A stretch of 34,295 bases of DNA from Competibacteraceae bacterium UBA6584. GTDB lineage: Bacteria > Pseudomonadota > Gammaproteobacteria > Competibacterales > Competibacteraceae. Below are positions 7,253-16,021 of the stretch, piece after piece. Numbering within the stretch: the first letter of the stretch is position 1; every line of letters starts with the position of its first letter. A program made the position numbers and the translations under genes. The notes below the pieces were generated by a model. The model ran no database searches and was not told the origin of the DNA. It was given only the letters and a program-made list of their open reading frames with translations. The stretch spans positions 1,045 through 35,339 of the forward strand of contig DJIW01000131.1 of NCBI GenBank assembly GCA_002433805.1, given 5' to 3'.

Positions 7253-10200
7253 GTGGAAAGCCTCGATCCGCTCGGCATCCCGCTCGATCATTTCAACCTG
7301 ATCGAAGCCAGCGCCGGAACCGGGAAGACTTATACCCTCACTGCTCTATATGTGCGGTTGGTGGTCGAGGCGGGGATTCCGGTCAACCGGATTTTAGTGG
7401 TCACCTACACCAACGCCGCGACCAAGGAACTGCGCGACCGCATCCGGGAACGGCTGGGGCAAGTCCGTCAGGCGTTCTTGCGCGGGCGGGCGTCCGAGGA
7501 GGACGATCTCGCCACGCGCTTGCTGGATTTGCAGCGGGATCGAGATCTGGCCCTGCGCCGCTTGACCAACGCGGCGCGCGGCTTCGACGAGGCCGCCATC
7601 TTCACCATTCACGGCTTTTGCAAGCGGGTGCTGGGCGATAACGCTTTCGAAAGCGGCTTGTCGTTCGACACTGAACTGCTGGCCGACACCGCCGATCTGC
7701 TCCAGGAGATCGTCGACGATTTTTGGCGGCGGGAATTGTACGGCGCATCGCCCTCGGTGGTCCGTTATGTTCTAGACGAGCGCTACAGTCCGGAGCGCCT
7801 GCTCGGCGAGATCCAACGCCATCTGGGCAAACCGTATCTGAACGTGCTGACGCCGGGCGGGCAACGCGATGGCGCGGCGCTAGAGCAGGGCTTTGTCGAG
7901 GCGTTCCGCCAGGCTGGCGACTTATGGTCGCGAGAGCGGACCGCCATTGAGGCGCTACTGCTGAAATCGCCTGCGCTCAACCGTAATAAGTACGGCTTAC
8001 AGTCGATTCCGGTCTGGCTGGAAAGCATGGAACGTTATCTGGCCGCCGAACCGCCTGCGCCTGTGCTGTTCGGAAAATTCGACCAGTTTACAGCGTCCCG
8101 GCTGCACGCTTCGGTCAACAAAGGCAAAACCGCCCCCCAGCATCCTTTTTTCGATGCCTGCGAAACGCTTAAAGTCGCTTGCGAGGCTCTGGCGGACTAT
8201 TGCCGGCATCAACTTCCGGTCAAGCTGCTAGCGTACTGCAACGCCGAACTGGCGACCCGAAAGCGCCGGCAACAGCTGCAATCTTACGACGATCTATTGG
8301 TCAACCTGCATGAGGCGCTAGGCCAGCACCGCCAGGGCGCAGCGCTGAGCGCAACCCTGCGCCGCCGCTATTTCGCCGCCTTGATCGATGAGTTTCAAGA
8401 CACCGATCCGGTGCAATACGCCATCTTCCGGCGCATTTACGCTGGCACCGGCAAGCCGGTTTTTCTGGTGGGCGATCCCAAGCAGGCCATCTACAGCTTT
8501 CGGGGCGCGGACATCTTCGCCTATCTGACCGCCCGTCGCGATGCGCCGCGCCACTACACCCTCGACGTGAATTGGCGGTCCGACCCGCGCCTGCTGCAAG
8601 CGTTCAACGCCGTGTTCGGAGCGGGCGGGCCCCGACCGTTTCTGTTCGAAGGCATCCCGTTTCATCCGGCGCGGCCGACCGAACGCAAACCGTTCGAACC
8701 GCTGTGGTTGCAAGGCCGCTCGGAGCCGCCGTTTCAGCTTTGGTTGCTGGAAGCGGACGCGGAGAAGCCGATTGCCAAAGGGATCGCTAACGAGCGCGCC
8801 ATCCGCGCCACCGCCGCCGAAATCGCCCGGCTGCTCAATCTCGGGGCGCGCGGTCAAGCGCGCATCGGCGAGGGCGCGCGGGCGGAAACCGCGCGGGATT
8901 TAACCGGGGGCGATATCGCCGTGCTGGTGCGCAGCCACCGGCAAGGGCGGGCGGTTCAAGAGGCGCTGCTGCGGCTGGGCGTTCCCAGCGTCCAGCAGGC
9001 CGATGACAGCGTGTTCGCCTCGGAAGAGGCGCGGCAATTGGAATGGCTGCTGGCGGCGGTGGCGGAACCGGGCAACGAGGGCGGCGTACGGGCGTTATTG
9101 GCTTCCGAGCTGTTCGGATTGAGCGGCGAGGCGCTGTACCGGCTGCGCGAGGACGAGCGGGCCTGGGCGGGCTGGCTTGAAACCTTGCAAAACTACCGGC
9201 AGTTGTGGCTCGAATGCGGCTTCATCCGTTTTTTTCGAGCGTGGTTGATCGGAGAGGGCGTCCCGCGGCGGTTGCTGGCGTTTCGCGACGGTGAAAGACG
9301 GCTGACTAACCTGCTGCATCTGGGCGAATTGCTGCACCTTGCCAGCCGCGCTCGACCCGGTTTGGCCGGACTGTGCAAGTGGTTGGTCGAGCGGCGACGC
9401 CTGCCGGGCGGTCAGGACGAGGAACACCAGTTGCGGCTGGAAAGCGACGAGAACCTGGTGCGGATTGTCACGGTTCACAAAAGCAAGGGCTTGGAATATC
9501 CGGTGGTGTTCTGTCCGTTTGCATGGAACGGCAAGCTGCGCAGCGATGCGGCCAGCAACAGCACCTTGCTCTATCACGATCCGCTGGATCCGAGCCGCAC
9601 CTTTCTCGCCTTCGGCGCGGGCGAAGGCGATCCCGCCCGTCCGCTCGCGCGCCATGAGGAGATGGCGGAAAATTTGCGGCTGTTCTATGTCGCCCTGACC
9701 CGCGCCAAGCAGCGTTGCTATCTGGTCTGGGGCAAGATCAAGGACGCCGGAACCGCGCCGCCCGCTTGGCTCCTGCATCATCCTCCAGCGGCGGGGCCTT
9801 CGCAGGATGCGTTGGACGTCACTCGAAAACGGTTCGAGGGCCTCACTCCGGGGGCGTTTCTCGGCGATGTGCAAGCCGCGTTCGCGGCGGCGGAGGGGGT
9901 CGCCGTTTCGGCGCTCCCGCGAGAATCAGGCCAACGTTATCAGCCGCCATCCGTCGTCGAACCCGAATCGAGGGCGCGGCCGTGGACAGGTACGCTGATG
10001 GACTCCTGGCGGGTAGGCAGTTTCAGCGCGCTGGCGACCGGTCAATCCGGCGAGCTGCCGGATTACGATATGGCGGCCGTTTACGAGAAACCCCTCGAAC
10101 CGCTTGAGCCCTCGATTCCGGCTCCCGGCGTTAGCATTTTCGATTTTCCGCGCGGCGCGCGCGCGGGCACCTGCCTGCACGCGATTTTCGAGCGCTGGGA

Positions 10201-10876
10201 TTTTACGCAGCGCGACCGGGCGCGCTTGGAAGAGCTGGTCGCCAAGACACTCAAAAATCACGGCCTGGATCCGCTGGCGTGGACCGCAGCCGTGTCGGAC
10301 ATGGTGGAAAAGGTGTTGGCGACGCCGCTGGATGCGAACGGCTTGCGGTTGGCGTGGATCGCGCCGGCCCAGCGGCTCGACGAATTGGAATTCTACTATC
10401 CGATCAATAACTTAAAAGATGAGGCGCTGCGGCGGGTTTTGGCGCGGCACGGCCGCGCGGTTGGTCCGTTGCGCGAGACGGTCGAGCGGCTGGAGTTCAG
10501 TCCCTTGCGGGGCTACATGAAGGGGTTTATCGATTTGGTGTTCGAGGCGCAAGGCCGGTTTTACCTGGCCGATTACAAGTCCAACTGGCTCGGTCCCGAA
10601 CCGGCCGCTTACCGGCGCGCGCGGCTGGACGAGGCGATGGCCCGCGAGGCTTACCTGCTGCAATATCTGATTTACAGCATCGCCGTGCACCGCTACTTGC
10701 GGTTGCGGGTGCCGAATTACGACTACGAGCGGCATTTCGGCGGCGTGTTCTATTTTTTCCTGCGCGGCATGGACCCGCAAGTGGGTCCGGAGTGCGGGGT
10801 GTTTCAGGACCGTCCGACGCTCGCGCTCATCACGGCGCTGGATGAGTTGATGGCGACCGGCGGGACCGCGGCGTGA
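7253..10876 (+). CDS. recB: Exodeoxyribonuclease V subunit beta (RecB helicase-nuclease)
   Basis: This 1207-residue protein is RecB, the 3'-5' helicase and nuclease subunit of RecBCD, which processes double-strand breaks and loads RecA. The Walker A motif is GTGKT at 22-26, within EASAGTGKTYT. Helicase motif II is LIDEFQDTDP from 377, followed by VGDPKQAIYSFRGAD. The later helicase motifs TVHKSKGLEYPVVF and FYVALTRAKQRCY are present. The C-terminal nuclease shows GFIDLVF (Asp1094) and DYKSN (Asp1107, Lys1109), with the same 13-residue spacing as E. coli Asp1067/Asp1080, so it should be active. Translation starts at GTG 7253, which gives the family N-terminus (SLDPLGIPL). Its stop overlaps the recD start. 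Unusually, the upstream neighbour is not recC. Confidence 0.96.
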   Translation: MESLDPLGIPLDHFNLIEASAGTGKTYTLTALYVRLVVEAGIPVNRILVVTYTNAATKELRDRIRERLGQVRQAFLRGRASEEDDLATRLLDLQRDRDLALRRLTNAARGFDEAAIFTIHGFCKRVLGDNAFESGLSFDTELLADTADLLQEIVDDFWRRELYGASPSVVRYVLDERYSPERLLGEIQRHLGKPYLNVLTPGGQRDGAALEQGFVEAFRQAGDLWSRERTAIEALLLKSPALNRNKYGLQSIPVWLESMERYLAAEPPAPVLFGKFDQFTASRLHASVNKGKTAPQHPFFDACETLKVACEALADYCRHQLPVKLLAYCNAELATRKRRQQLQSYDDLLVNLHEALGQHRQGAALSATLRRRYFAALIDEFQDTDPVQYAIFRRIYAGTGKPVFLVGDPKQAIYSFRGADIFAYLTARRDAPRHYTLDVNWRSDPRLLQAFNAVFGAGGPRPFLFEGIPFHPARPTERKPFEPLWLQGRSEPPFQLWLLEADAEKPIAKGIANERAIRATAAEIARLLNLGARGQARIGEGARAETARDLTGGDIAVLVRSHRQGRAVQEALLRLGVPSVQQADDSVFASEEARQLEWLLAAVAEPGNEGGVRALLASELFGLSGEALYRLREDERAWAGWLETLQNYRQLWLECGFIRFFRAWLIGEGVPRRLLAFRDGERRLTNLLHLGELLHLASRARPGLAGLCKWLVERRRLPGGQDEEHQLRLESDENLVRIVTVHKSKGLEYPVVFCPFAWNGKLRSDAASNSTLLYHDPLDPSRTFLAFGAGEGDPARPLARHEEMAENLRLFYVALTRAKQRCYLVWGKIKDAGTAPPAWLLHHPPAAGPSQDALDVTRKRFEGLTPGAFLGDVQAAFAAAEGVAVSALPRESGQRYQPPSVVEPESRARPWTGTLMDSWRVGSFSALATGQSGELPDYDMAAVYEKPLEPLEPSIPAPGVSIFDFPRGARAGTCLHAIFERWDFTQRDRARLEELVAKTLKNHGLDPLAWTAAVSDMVEKVLATPLDANGLRLAWIAPAQRLDELEFYYPINNLKDEALRRVLARHGRAVGPLRETVERLEFSPLRGYMKGFIDLVFEAQGRFYLADYKSNWLGPEPAAYRRARLDEAMAREAYLLQYLIYSIAVHRYLRLRVPNYDYERHFGGVFYFFLRGMDPQVGPECGVFQDRPTLALITALDELMATGGTAA

Positions 10877-12804
10877 GCGATGGCGCGCCGGCCGACCGCC
10901 GCGATGCCTTGGCGATCTTGCGCGAACAGGAGGCGCTGACCGATCTCGATGTCTATTTCGCCCGCTTCATGGCGCGCTTGGCCGGCCATCTTGCGCCGGC
11001 GTCCGCCGCCGGGGCAGAGGCGGGGCGGTCGGCGGTCGCGGCGTTGGAACTGGCGGCGGCGCTGGCCAGCCGCGCCAGCAGTCAGGGCGATGTGTGTGTG
11101 AATTTGCGGCAATGGACGTGGCGCTGGCATGCGGGCGCCGCCGCGGCCACCGTCACTCCGCCTCCCATCGAGCGATGGCTGAACGACTTGCGCGCCAGTT
11201 CGGTGGTGGGCTGGCCGGGCGAGCGCCATCCGCTGATTCTCGACCGGCGGGGCCGCTTGTATCTCTATCGCTATTGGAGCTACGAGCGGCAGCTCGCCGA
11301 CGACTTGCGGCTGCGGGCGGAAGCGGATGCGGATGCGGAGGCGGTGGATGAAGCGCGCCTGCGCGCCGATCTCGACCGGCTGTTTCCCCGTCATCCTGAT
11401 TTGAAAGGCCCGGATTGGCAGAAAGTGGCGGCGGCGGCGGCGGTGCTCAAGCGGCTTTGTGTCATTTCCGGAGGCCCCGGCACCGGCAAAACCAGCACGG
11501 TGCTGCGCATTCTGGCGTTGTTGGCGGCTCAAGCGGGCGGCCGGCCGCTGCGCATCGCCCTGGCCGCGCCCACCGGCAAGGCGGCGGCGCGTTTGCAGGA
11601 ATCGATTCGGGCCGCCAAACCCGGTTTGGGGCTGGAATCGGCTCAGGCGGCGCGGATTCCCGAGGAAGCCTCCACGCTGCACCGATTGCTCGGCGGCCGG
11701 CCGGATTCCGCATCCTTCCGCCATCACGGCGAAAATCCGTTGCCGCTCGATGTGCTGGTGGTGGATGAGGTCTCGATGGTCGGACTGGCGTTGATGGCCA
11801 AAACCCTCGATGCGCTGCCGCCGGAGGCGCGATTGATTCTGCTCGGCGATAAGGATCAATTGGCCTCGGTGGAAGCCGGTTCGGTGCTGGGTGAGATTTG
11901 CGCTGGAGCCGGACGGTTTTCACCGACCTTTCGGGCGCGGTTGGCGGCGCTGACCGGAGAGGCGCTGCCGGAAGGTCGGGAAGCGTCGCCGCTAGCTGAC
12001 GCCATCGTTTTGTTGCGGCACAGTTTTCGGTTCGGCGCGGCCAGCGGCATCGGCGCGCTGGCGCGGGCGGTCAACAAAGGCAATGCCATGGAAGCGGCGC
12101 GGCTCTTAAACGACGATCATTATGGCGATATCGCCTGGCGCTCGCTCGCCGGCGCCCGCGCCTTGCCCGAGCAGCTGGCGCTGCCCGTGACGGTGGGCTT
12201 CAAACCCTATCTAAAGGCGGTGGCAAGCCGCGCTGAACCGGCGAGGATTTTCGAGCAGTTCAATCGGTTTCGAGTGTTGGGGGCGCTGCGCGGCGGACCG
12301 TTCGGGGTGGAGGCGTTGAATCGTTTGTGCGAGGCCGTGCTGCACGATCAAAACTTGATCGACCACCGTCAGACTTGGTATCCGGGCCGACCGGTGATGA
12401 TCGTGCGCAACGATTACAACTTGCGGCTGTTCAACGGCGACATCGGCATCACGCTGCCCGACCCAAACGAGTCAGAGCGGGTGAAGGTCTTTTTTTTGGG
12501 TAGCGACGGGTTGTTGCGGGGGTTCGCGCCGGCCCGTCTGCCGGAGCATGAAACCGTTTATGCGATGACGGCGCACAAAAGCCAAGGCTCGGAGTTCGAC
12601 CGCGTCTTGGTGGTGACGCCGGACGAATTCTCGCCGGTGCTAAGCCGGGAACTGGTGTACACGGCGCTGACCAGGGCGAAACAGCAAGCGAGTTTTTACG
12701 GCGCGCCGGAGGTGTTCGCGGCGGCGGTGGAGCGGCGGCTGCGGCGTTCGTCCGGACTGCGGGATCGGTTGTGGGTCGAGCCGAGATTAAAAGGTGATCG
12801 GTGA
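10873..12804 (+). CDS. recD: Exodeoxyribonuclease V subunit alpha (RecD helicase)
   Basis: This 643-residue protein is RecD, the 5'-3' superfamily 1B helicase of RecBCD. After an N-terminal domain of about 185 residues there is a Walker A motif, GGPGTGKTST (200-209), then motif Ia AAPTGKAAARLQESI, Walker B VLVVDEVSM, motif III LILLGDKDQLASVEAG, and the C-terminal motifs YAMTAHKSQGSEFDRV and ELVYTALTRAK. Length and motif order fit a standard RecD (E. coli 608 residues), not the long RecD2 type. The start is GTG 10873, whose GTGA overlaps the recB TGA by four bases, a classic translational coupling. The 187-bp gap after the stop holds the promoter of the ribosomal block, and no recD terminator is evident. 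Confidence 0.95.
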   Translation: MSDGAPADRRDALAILREQEALTDLDVYFARFMARLAGHLAPASAAGAEAGRSAVAALELAAALASRASSQGDVCVNLRQWTWRWHAGAAAATVTPPPIERWLNDLRASSVVGWPGERHPLILDRRGRLYLYRYWSYERQLADDLRLRAEADADAEAVDEARLRADLDRLFPRHPDLKGPDWQKVAAAAAVLKRLCVISGGPGTGKTSTVLRILALLAAQAGGRPLRIALAAPTGKAAARLQESIRAAKPGLGLESAQAARIPEEASTLHRLLGGRPDSASFRHHGENPLPLDVLVVDEVSMVGLALMAKTLDALPPEARLILLGDKDQLASVEAGSVLGEICAGAGRFSPTFRARLAALTGEALPEGREASPLADAIVLLRHSFRFGAASGIGALARAVNKGNAMEAARLLNDDHYGDIAWRSLAGARALPEQLALPVTVGFKPYLKAVASRAEPARIFEQFNRFRVLGALRGGPFGVEALNRLCEAVLHDQNLIDHRQTWYPGRPVMIVRNDYNLRLFNGDIGITLPDPNESERVKVFFLGSDGLLRGFAPARLPEHETVYAMTAHKSQGSEFDRVLVVTPDEFSPVLSRELVYTALTRAKQQASFYGAPEVFAAAVERRLRRSSGLRDRLWVEPRLKGDR

Positions 12805-12873
12805 GGGGATCGCCGAATGCGCTGCTGGCCAAAAGCGCCGCGAACCTCGCTCGCTGGCATCAACCGATCCAAC

Positions 12874-12902
12874 TTGACACGGTGGGGTCACCTGCTTATA
12901 GT
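12874..12902 (+). promoter_or_regulatory. Sigma70 promoter of the rpsL operon
   Basis: TTGACA at 12874-12879 and TATAGT at 12897-12902 are separated by exactly 17 bases, a near-consensus housekeeping promoter with a perfect -35. Transcription would begin near 12909 and leave a leader of about 80 bases before rpsL. The GC-rich bases after the -10 box (GTTCCGCCTC) fit a stringently controlled ribosomal promoter, but this is inference. Confidence 0.75.
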
Positions 12903-12991
12903 TCCGCCTCTTTGCAAGCCCGGATATTTTCGACTAGCGCAGGCCCGCTGCCGGGTTCACCGAATTCTAAGCTCGATTGGAGTAGAGGGCG

Positions 12992-13366
12992 ATGGCCACA
13001 ATCAATCAGTTGGTGCGCAAACCGCGCGTCAGCAAAAAAGCCAAGAGCAACGTTCCGGCGCTTGAAAGCTGCCCGCAAAAGCGCGGCGTATGCACCCGCG
13101 TCTACACCACGACGCCCAAAAAACCGAATTCCGCCTTGCGCAAGGTGGCGCGCGTGCGCCTGACCAACAGTCAGGAAGTCACCAGCTACATCGGCGGCGA
13201 GGGCCACAACCTGCAAGAGCACTCCGTGGTGCTGATTCGCGGCGGCCGCGTCAAGGACTTGCCCGGCGTGCGCTACCACATCGTGCGCGGCAGCCTGGAC
13301 ACCTCCGGCGTCACCAAGCGGCGGCAGGGGCGTTCCAAGTACGGCGCCAAGCGGCCCAAATCCTGA
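12992..13366 (+). CDS. rpsL: 30S ribosomal protein uS12
   Basis: This 124-residue protein is uS12, a decoding-centre protein of the small subunit. TTPKKPNSALRK carries the lysine equivalent to E. coli Lys43, and GGRVKDLPGVRYH carries that of Lys88, so the sequence has the streptomycin-sensitive form at both main resistance positions. The Asp after the second lysine is the usual RimO methylthiolation site. GGAG at 12979-12982 precedes ATG 12992. It is first in rpsL-rpsG-fusA-tuf, driven by the promoter at 12874-12902. In E. coli it follows unrelated genes and in Pseudomonas it follows rpoC; here it follows recD. Confidence 0.98.
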   Translation: MATINQLVRKPRVSKKAKSNVPALESCPQKRGVCTRVYTTTPKKPNSALRKVARVRLTNSQEVTSYIGGEGHNLQEHSVVLIRGGRVKDLPGVRYHIVRGSLDTSGVTKRRQGRSKYGAKRPKS

Positions 13367-13393
13367 CATTCGTACTAACGGATTGAGACGGTT

Positions 13394-13864
13394 ATGCCGA
13401 GAAGAAGAGAAGTTCCCAAGCGCGTCATCCTCCCCGATCCCAAGCACGGGAGCGAGATGCTGGCCAAGTTCGTCAACATGGTCATGGAGCGCGGCAAAAA
13501 ATCCGTGGCCGAAAGCATCGTCTACGGCGCGCTCGAAGCCATGGCCGAGAAGGGCAAGGAAAACCCCATGGAGACCTTGGAACAGGCCCTGGATAACGTC
13601 CGGCCGGTGGTGGAGGTCAAGTCCCGCCGGGTCGGCGGCGCGACCTATCAGGTGCCGATCGAGGTGCGCTCGATCCGCCGCAACACGCTGGCCATGCGCT
13701 GGCTGATCGACGCTTCCCGCAAGCGCGGGGAAAAATCCATGGCCCGCCGCCTGGCCGGCGAGTTGCTGGACGCCGCCGAAAGTCGCGGCGCCGCCGTCAA
13801 GAAGCGCGAGGACGTGCACCGCATGGCGGAAGCCAACAAGGCCTTCGCCCATTACCGTTGGTAA
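13394..13864 (+). CDS. rpsG: 30S ribosomal protein uS7
   Basis: This 156-residue protein is uS7, the primary binding protein that nucleates assembly of the 3' major domain of 16S rRNA, and in E. coli the translational repressor of the str operon. Typical sequence includes MPRRREVPKR at the N-terminus, VGGATYQVPIEVR in the middle, and RRLAGELLDAAESRGAAVKKREDVHRMAEANKAF at the C-terminal helices (quoted in part from two adjacent helices). It starts 27 bases after rpsL, and fusA follows after 17 bases. E. coli uS7 repression acts at a structured rpsL-rpsG spacer; the short spacer here leaves little room for the same element. Confidence 0.98.
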   Translation: MPRRREVPKRVILPDPKHGSEMLAKFVNMVMERGKKSVAESIVYGALEAMAEKGKENPMETLEQALDNVRPVVEVKSRRVGGATYQVPIEVRSIRRNTLAMRWLIDASRKRGEKSMARRLAGELLDAAESRGAAVKKREDVHRMAEANKAFAHYRW

Positions 13865-13881
13865 GCAAGGGATATTGAGTC

Positions 13882-15981
13882 GTGGCCCGTAAAACCCCCA
13901 TCGAGCGCTACCGCAACCTCGGCATCATGGCCCACATCGATGCCGGCAAGACCACGGTGACCGAGCGCATCCTGTTTTATACCGGCGTCTCCCACAAGCT
14001 GGGCGAGGTGCACGATGGCGCGGCCACCATGGACTGGATGGTGCAGGAGCAAGAACGCGGAATCACCATTACCTCCGCCGCGACCACCTGTTTCTGGGAT
14101 GGCATGGCCGGCCAGTTCGACGAGCATCGGGTCAACATCATCGATACCCCCGGCCACGTCGATTTCACCATCGAAGTCGAACGCTCGCTGCGGGTGTTGG
14201 ACGGGGCCTGCGCGGTGTTCTGCGCGGTCGGCGGCGTGGAGCCGCAATCCGAGACCGTCTGGCGGCAAGCCAACAAGTACGGCGTGCCGCGCTTGGCCTT
14301 CGTCAACAAGATGGACCGGGCCGGCGCCGATTTCCTGCGGGTGGTGGGGCAGATTCAAAGCCGTCTGGGCGCCAAGCCGGTGCCGGTGCAACTGCCCATC
14401 GGCGCGGAAGATCAATTCAAGGGCGTGGTCGATCTGATCAAGATGCAGGCCGTCAACTGGGATGAAGACAGCCTCGGCATGAAATTCGAGTACGGCCCCA
14501 TCCCCGCCGGCCTGCAAGCCGATTGCGAGGCCTGGCGCGAGAAGATGGTCGAGGCGGCCGCCGAAGCCTCCGACGAATTGATGGAAAAATACCTGGAAGG
14601 CCACACCCTCACCGAGGACGAGGTTTACGCGGGCTTGCGCGCGCGCACTCTCAAGGGTGAGATCGTGCCGGCCTTGTGCGGGTCGGCCTTCAAGAACAAG
14701 GGCGTTCAGGCGATGTTGGACGCGGTGATCCGCTTCCTGCCCTCGCCGGTTGAAAAGCCCCCGGTCAAGGGCGTGCTGGATGACGCCGCCGAGAGCGAAG
14801 GCGAACGGCCGGCCAGCGACGACGCGCCGTTTGCCGCGTTGGCCTTCAAAATCGCCACCGATCCCTTCGTCGGCACGCTGACCTTCATCCGCTGCTATTC
14901 CGGCGTGGTGAATTCGGGCGACTCCGTTTACAACCCGGTCAAGAGCCGGCGCGAGCGCATTGGCCGCTTGGTGCAGATGCACGCCAACAGCCGCGAGGAG
15001 ATCAAGGAAATCCGGGCCGGCGACATCGCCGCCTGCGTCGGCTTAAAGGATGTGACCACCGGCGACACCCTGTGCGCTGCGGATAAAGTGATCACGCTGG
15101 AGCGGATGGAGTTTCCCGAGCCGGTGATCTCGGTGGCGGTCGAGCCCAAGACCAAGGCCGATCAGGAAAAGATGGGCGTCGCGCTCAGCAAGCTGGCGCA
15201 GGAAGACCCGTCGTTCCGAGTCCACACCGATCAGGAGTCGGGTCAGACCATCATCTCCGGCATGGGCGAGCTGCATCTGGAAATCATCGTCGACCGTCTC
15301 AAGCGCGAGTTCAAGGTCGACGCCAACGTCGGCAAGCCGCGCGTCGCCTACCGCGAAACCATCCGCAAGGCGGTGGAGCAGGAAGGCAAGTTCGTGCGCC
15401 AATCCGGCGGTCGCGGTCAATACGGCCACGTCTGGTTGAAATTGGAGCCGCGCGAGCCGGGCGCGGGTTACGAATTCGTCAACGCCATCGTCGGCGGCGT
15501 AGTGCCCAAGGAATACATTCCGGCCGTGGACAAGGGCGTGCAAGAACAAATGGAAAAAGGCGTGTTGGCCGGCTATCCGGTCGTCGACGTCAAGGTCACG
15601 ATCTTCGACGGGTCCTATCACGAAGTGGATTCCAACGAAATGGCGTTCAAGGTCGCCGGTTCGATGGGCTTCAAGGAAGGCGCGCACAAGGCGGGCGCGG
15701 TTCTGTTGGAACCGATCATGAAGGTCGAAGTGGTCACTCCCGAGGATTACATGGGCGACGTGATGGGCGATCTCAACCGCCGGCGCGGCATCCTTCAGGG
15801 CATGGACGATTCCCCGTCGGGCAAGGTGGTCCGCGCCGAGGTGCCGCTGGCCGAGATGTTCGGCTACGCCACCGACCTGCGTTCGGCCACCCAGGGCCGC
15901 GCCACCTATTCCATGGAATTCGCCAAGTACAACGAAGCCCCCGCCGCGATTGCGGAGGCGGTCGTCAAAAAAGCATCCTGA
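13882..15981 (+). CDS. fusA: Elongation factor G
   Basis: This 699-residue translational GTPase catalyses ribosomal translocation and, with RRF, ribosome recycling. The G domain shows AHIDAGKTT (G1), RGITITSAATTC (G2), DTPGHVDF (G3) and NKMDRAGADF (G4). Domain II follows (DPFVGTLTFIRCYSG), then domain III (QTIISGMGELHLEI), domain IV (SGGRGQYGHVWLKLEP) and domain V (EVVTPEDYMGDVMGDLNRRR). Length matches the canonical EF-G (E. coli 704). It starts at GTG 13882, giving the N-terminus (M)ARKTPIERYRN, with AAGG at 13867-13870 upstream. It is the third gene of the operon, 40 bases before tuf. Confidence 0.98.
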   Translation: MARKTPIERYRNLGIMAHIDAGKTTVTERILFYTGVSHKLGEVHDGAATMDWMVQEQERGITITSAATTCFWDGMAGQFDEHRVNIIDTPGHVDFTIEVERSLRVLDGACAVFCAVGGVEPQSETVWRQANKYGVPRLAFVNKMDRAGADFLRVVGQIQSRLGAKPVPVQLPIGAEDQFKGVVDLIKMQAVNWDEDSLGMKFEYGPIPAGLQADCEAWREKMVEAAAEASDELMEKYLEGHTLTEDEVYAGLRARTLKGEIVPALCGSAFKNKGVQAMLDAVIRFLPSPVEKPPVKGVLDDAAESEGERPASDDAPFAALAFKIATDPFVGTLTFIRCYSGVVNSGDSVYNPVKSRRERIGRLVQMHANSREEIKEIRAGDIAACVGLKDVTTGDTLCAADKVITLERMEFPEPVISVAVEPKTKADQEKMGVALSKLAQEDPSFRVHTDQESGQTIISGMGELHLEIIVDRLKREFKVDANVGKPRVAYRETIRKAVEQEGKFVRQSGGRGQYGHVWLKLEPREPGAGYEFVNAIVGGVVPKEYIPAVDKGVQEQMEKGVLAGYPVVDVKVTIFDGSYHEVDSNEMAFKVAGSMGFKEGAHKAGAVLLEPIMKVEVVTPEDYMGDVMGDLNRRRGILQGMDDSPSGKVVRAEVPLAEMFGYATDLRSATQGRATYSMEFAKYNEAPAAIAEAVVKKAS

Positions 15982-16021
15982 ACCATTGGGCTGAAGTTCT
16001 GTTTCGGTTGGAGTAAGCACG

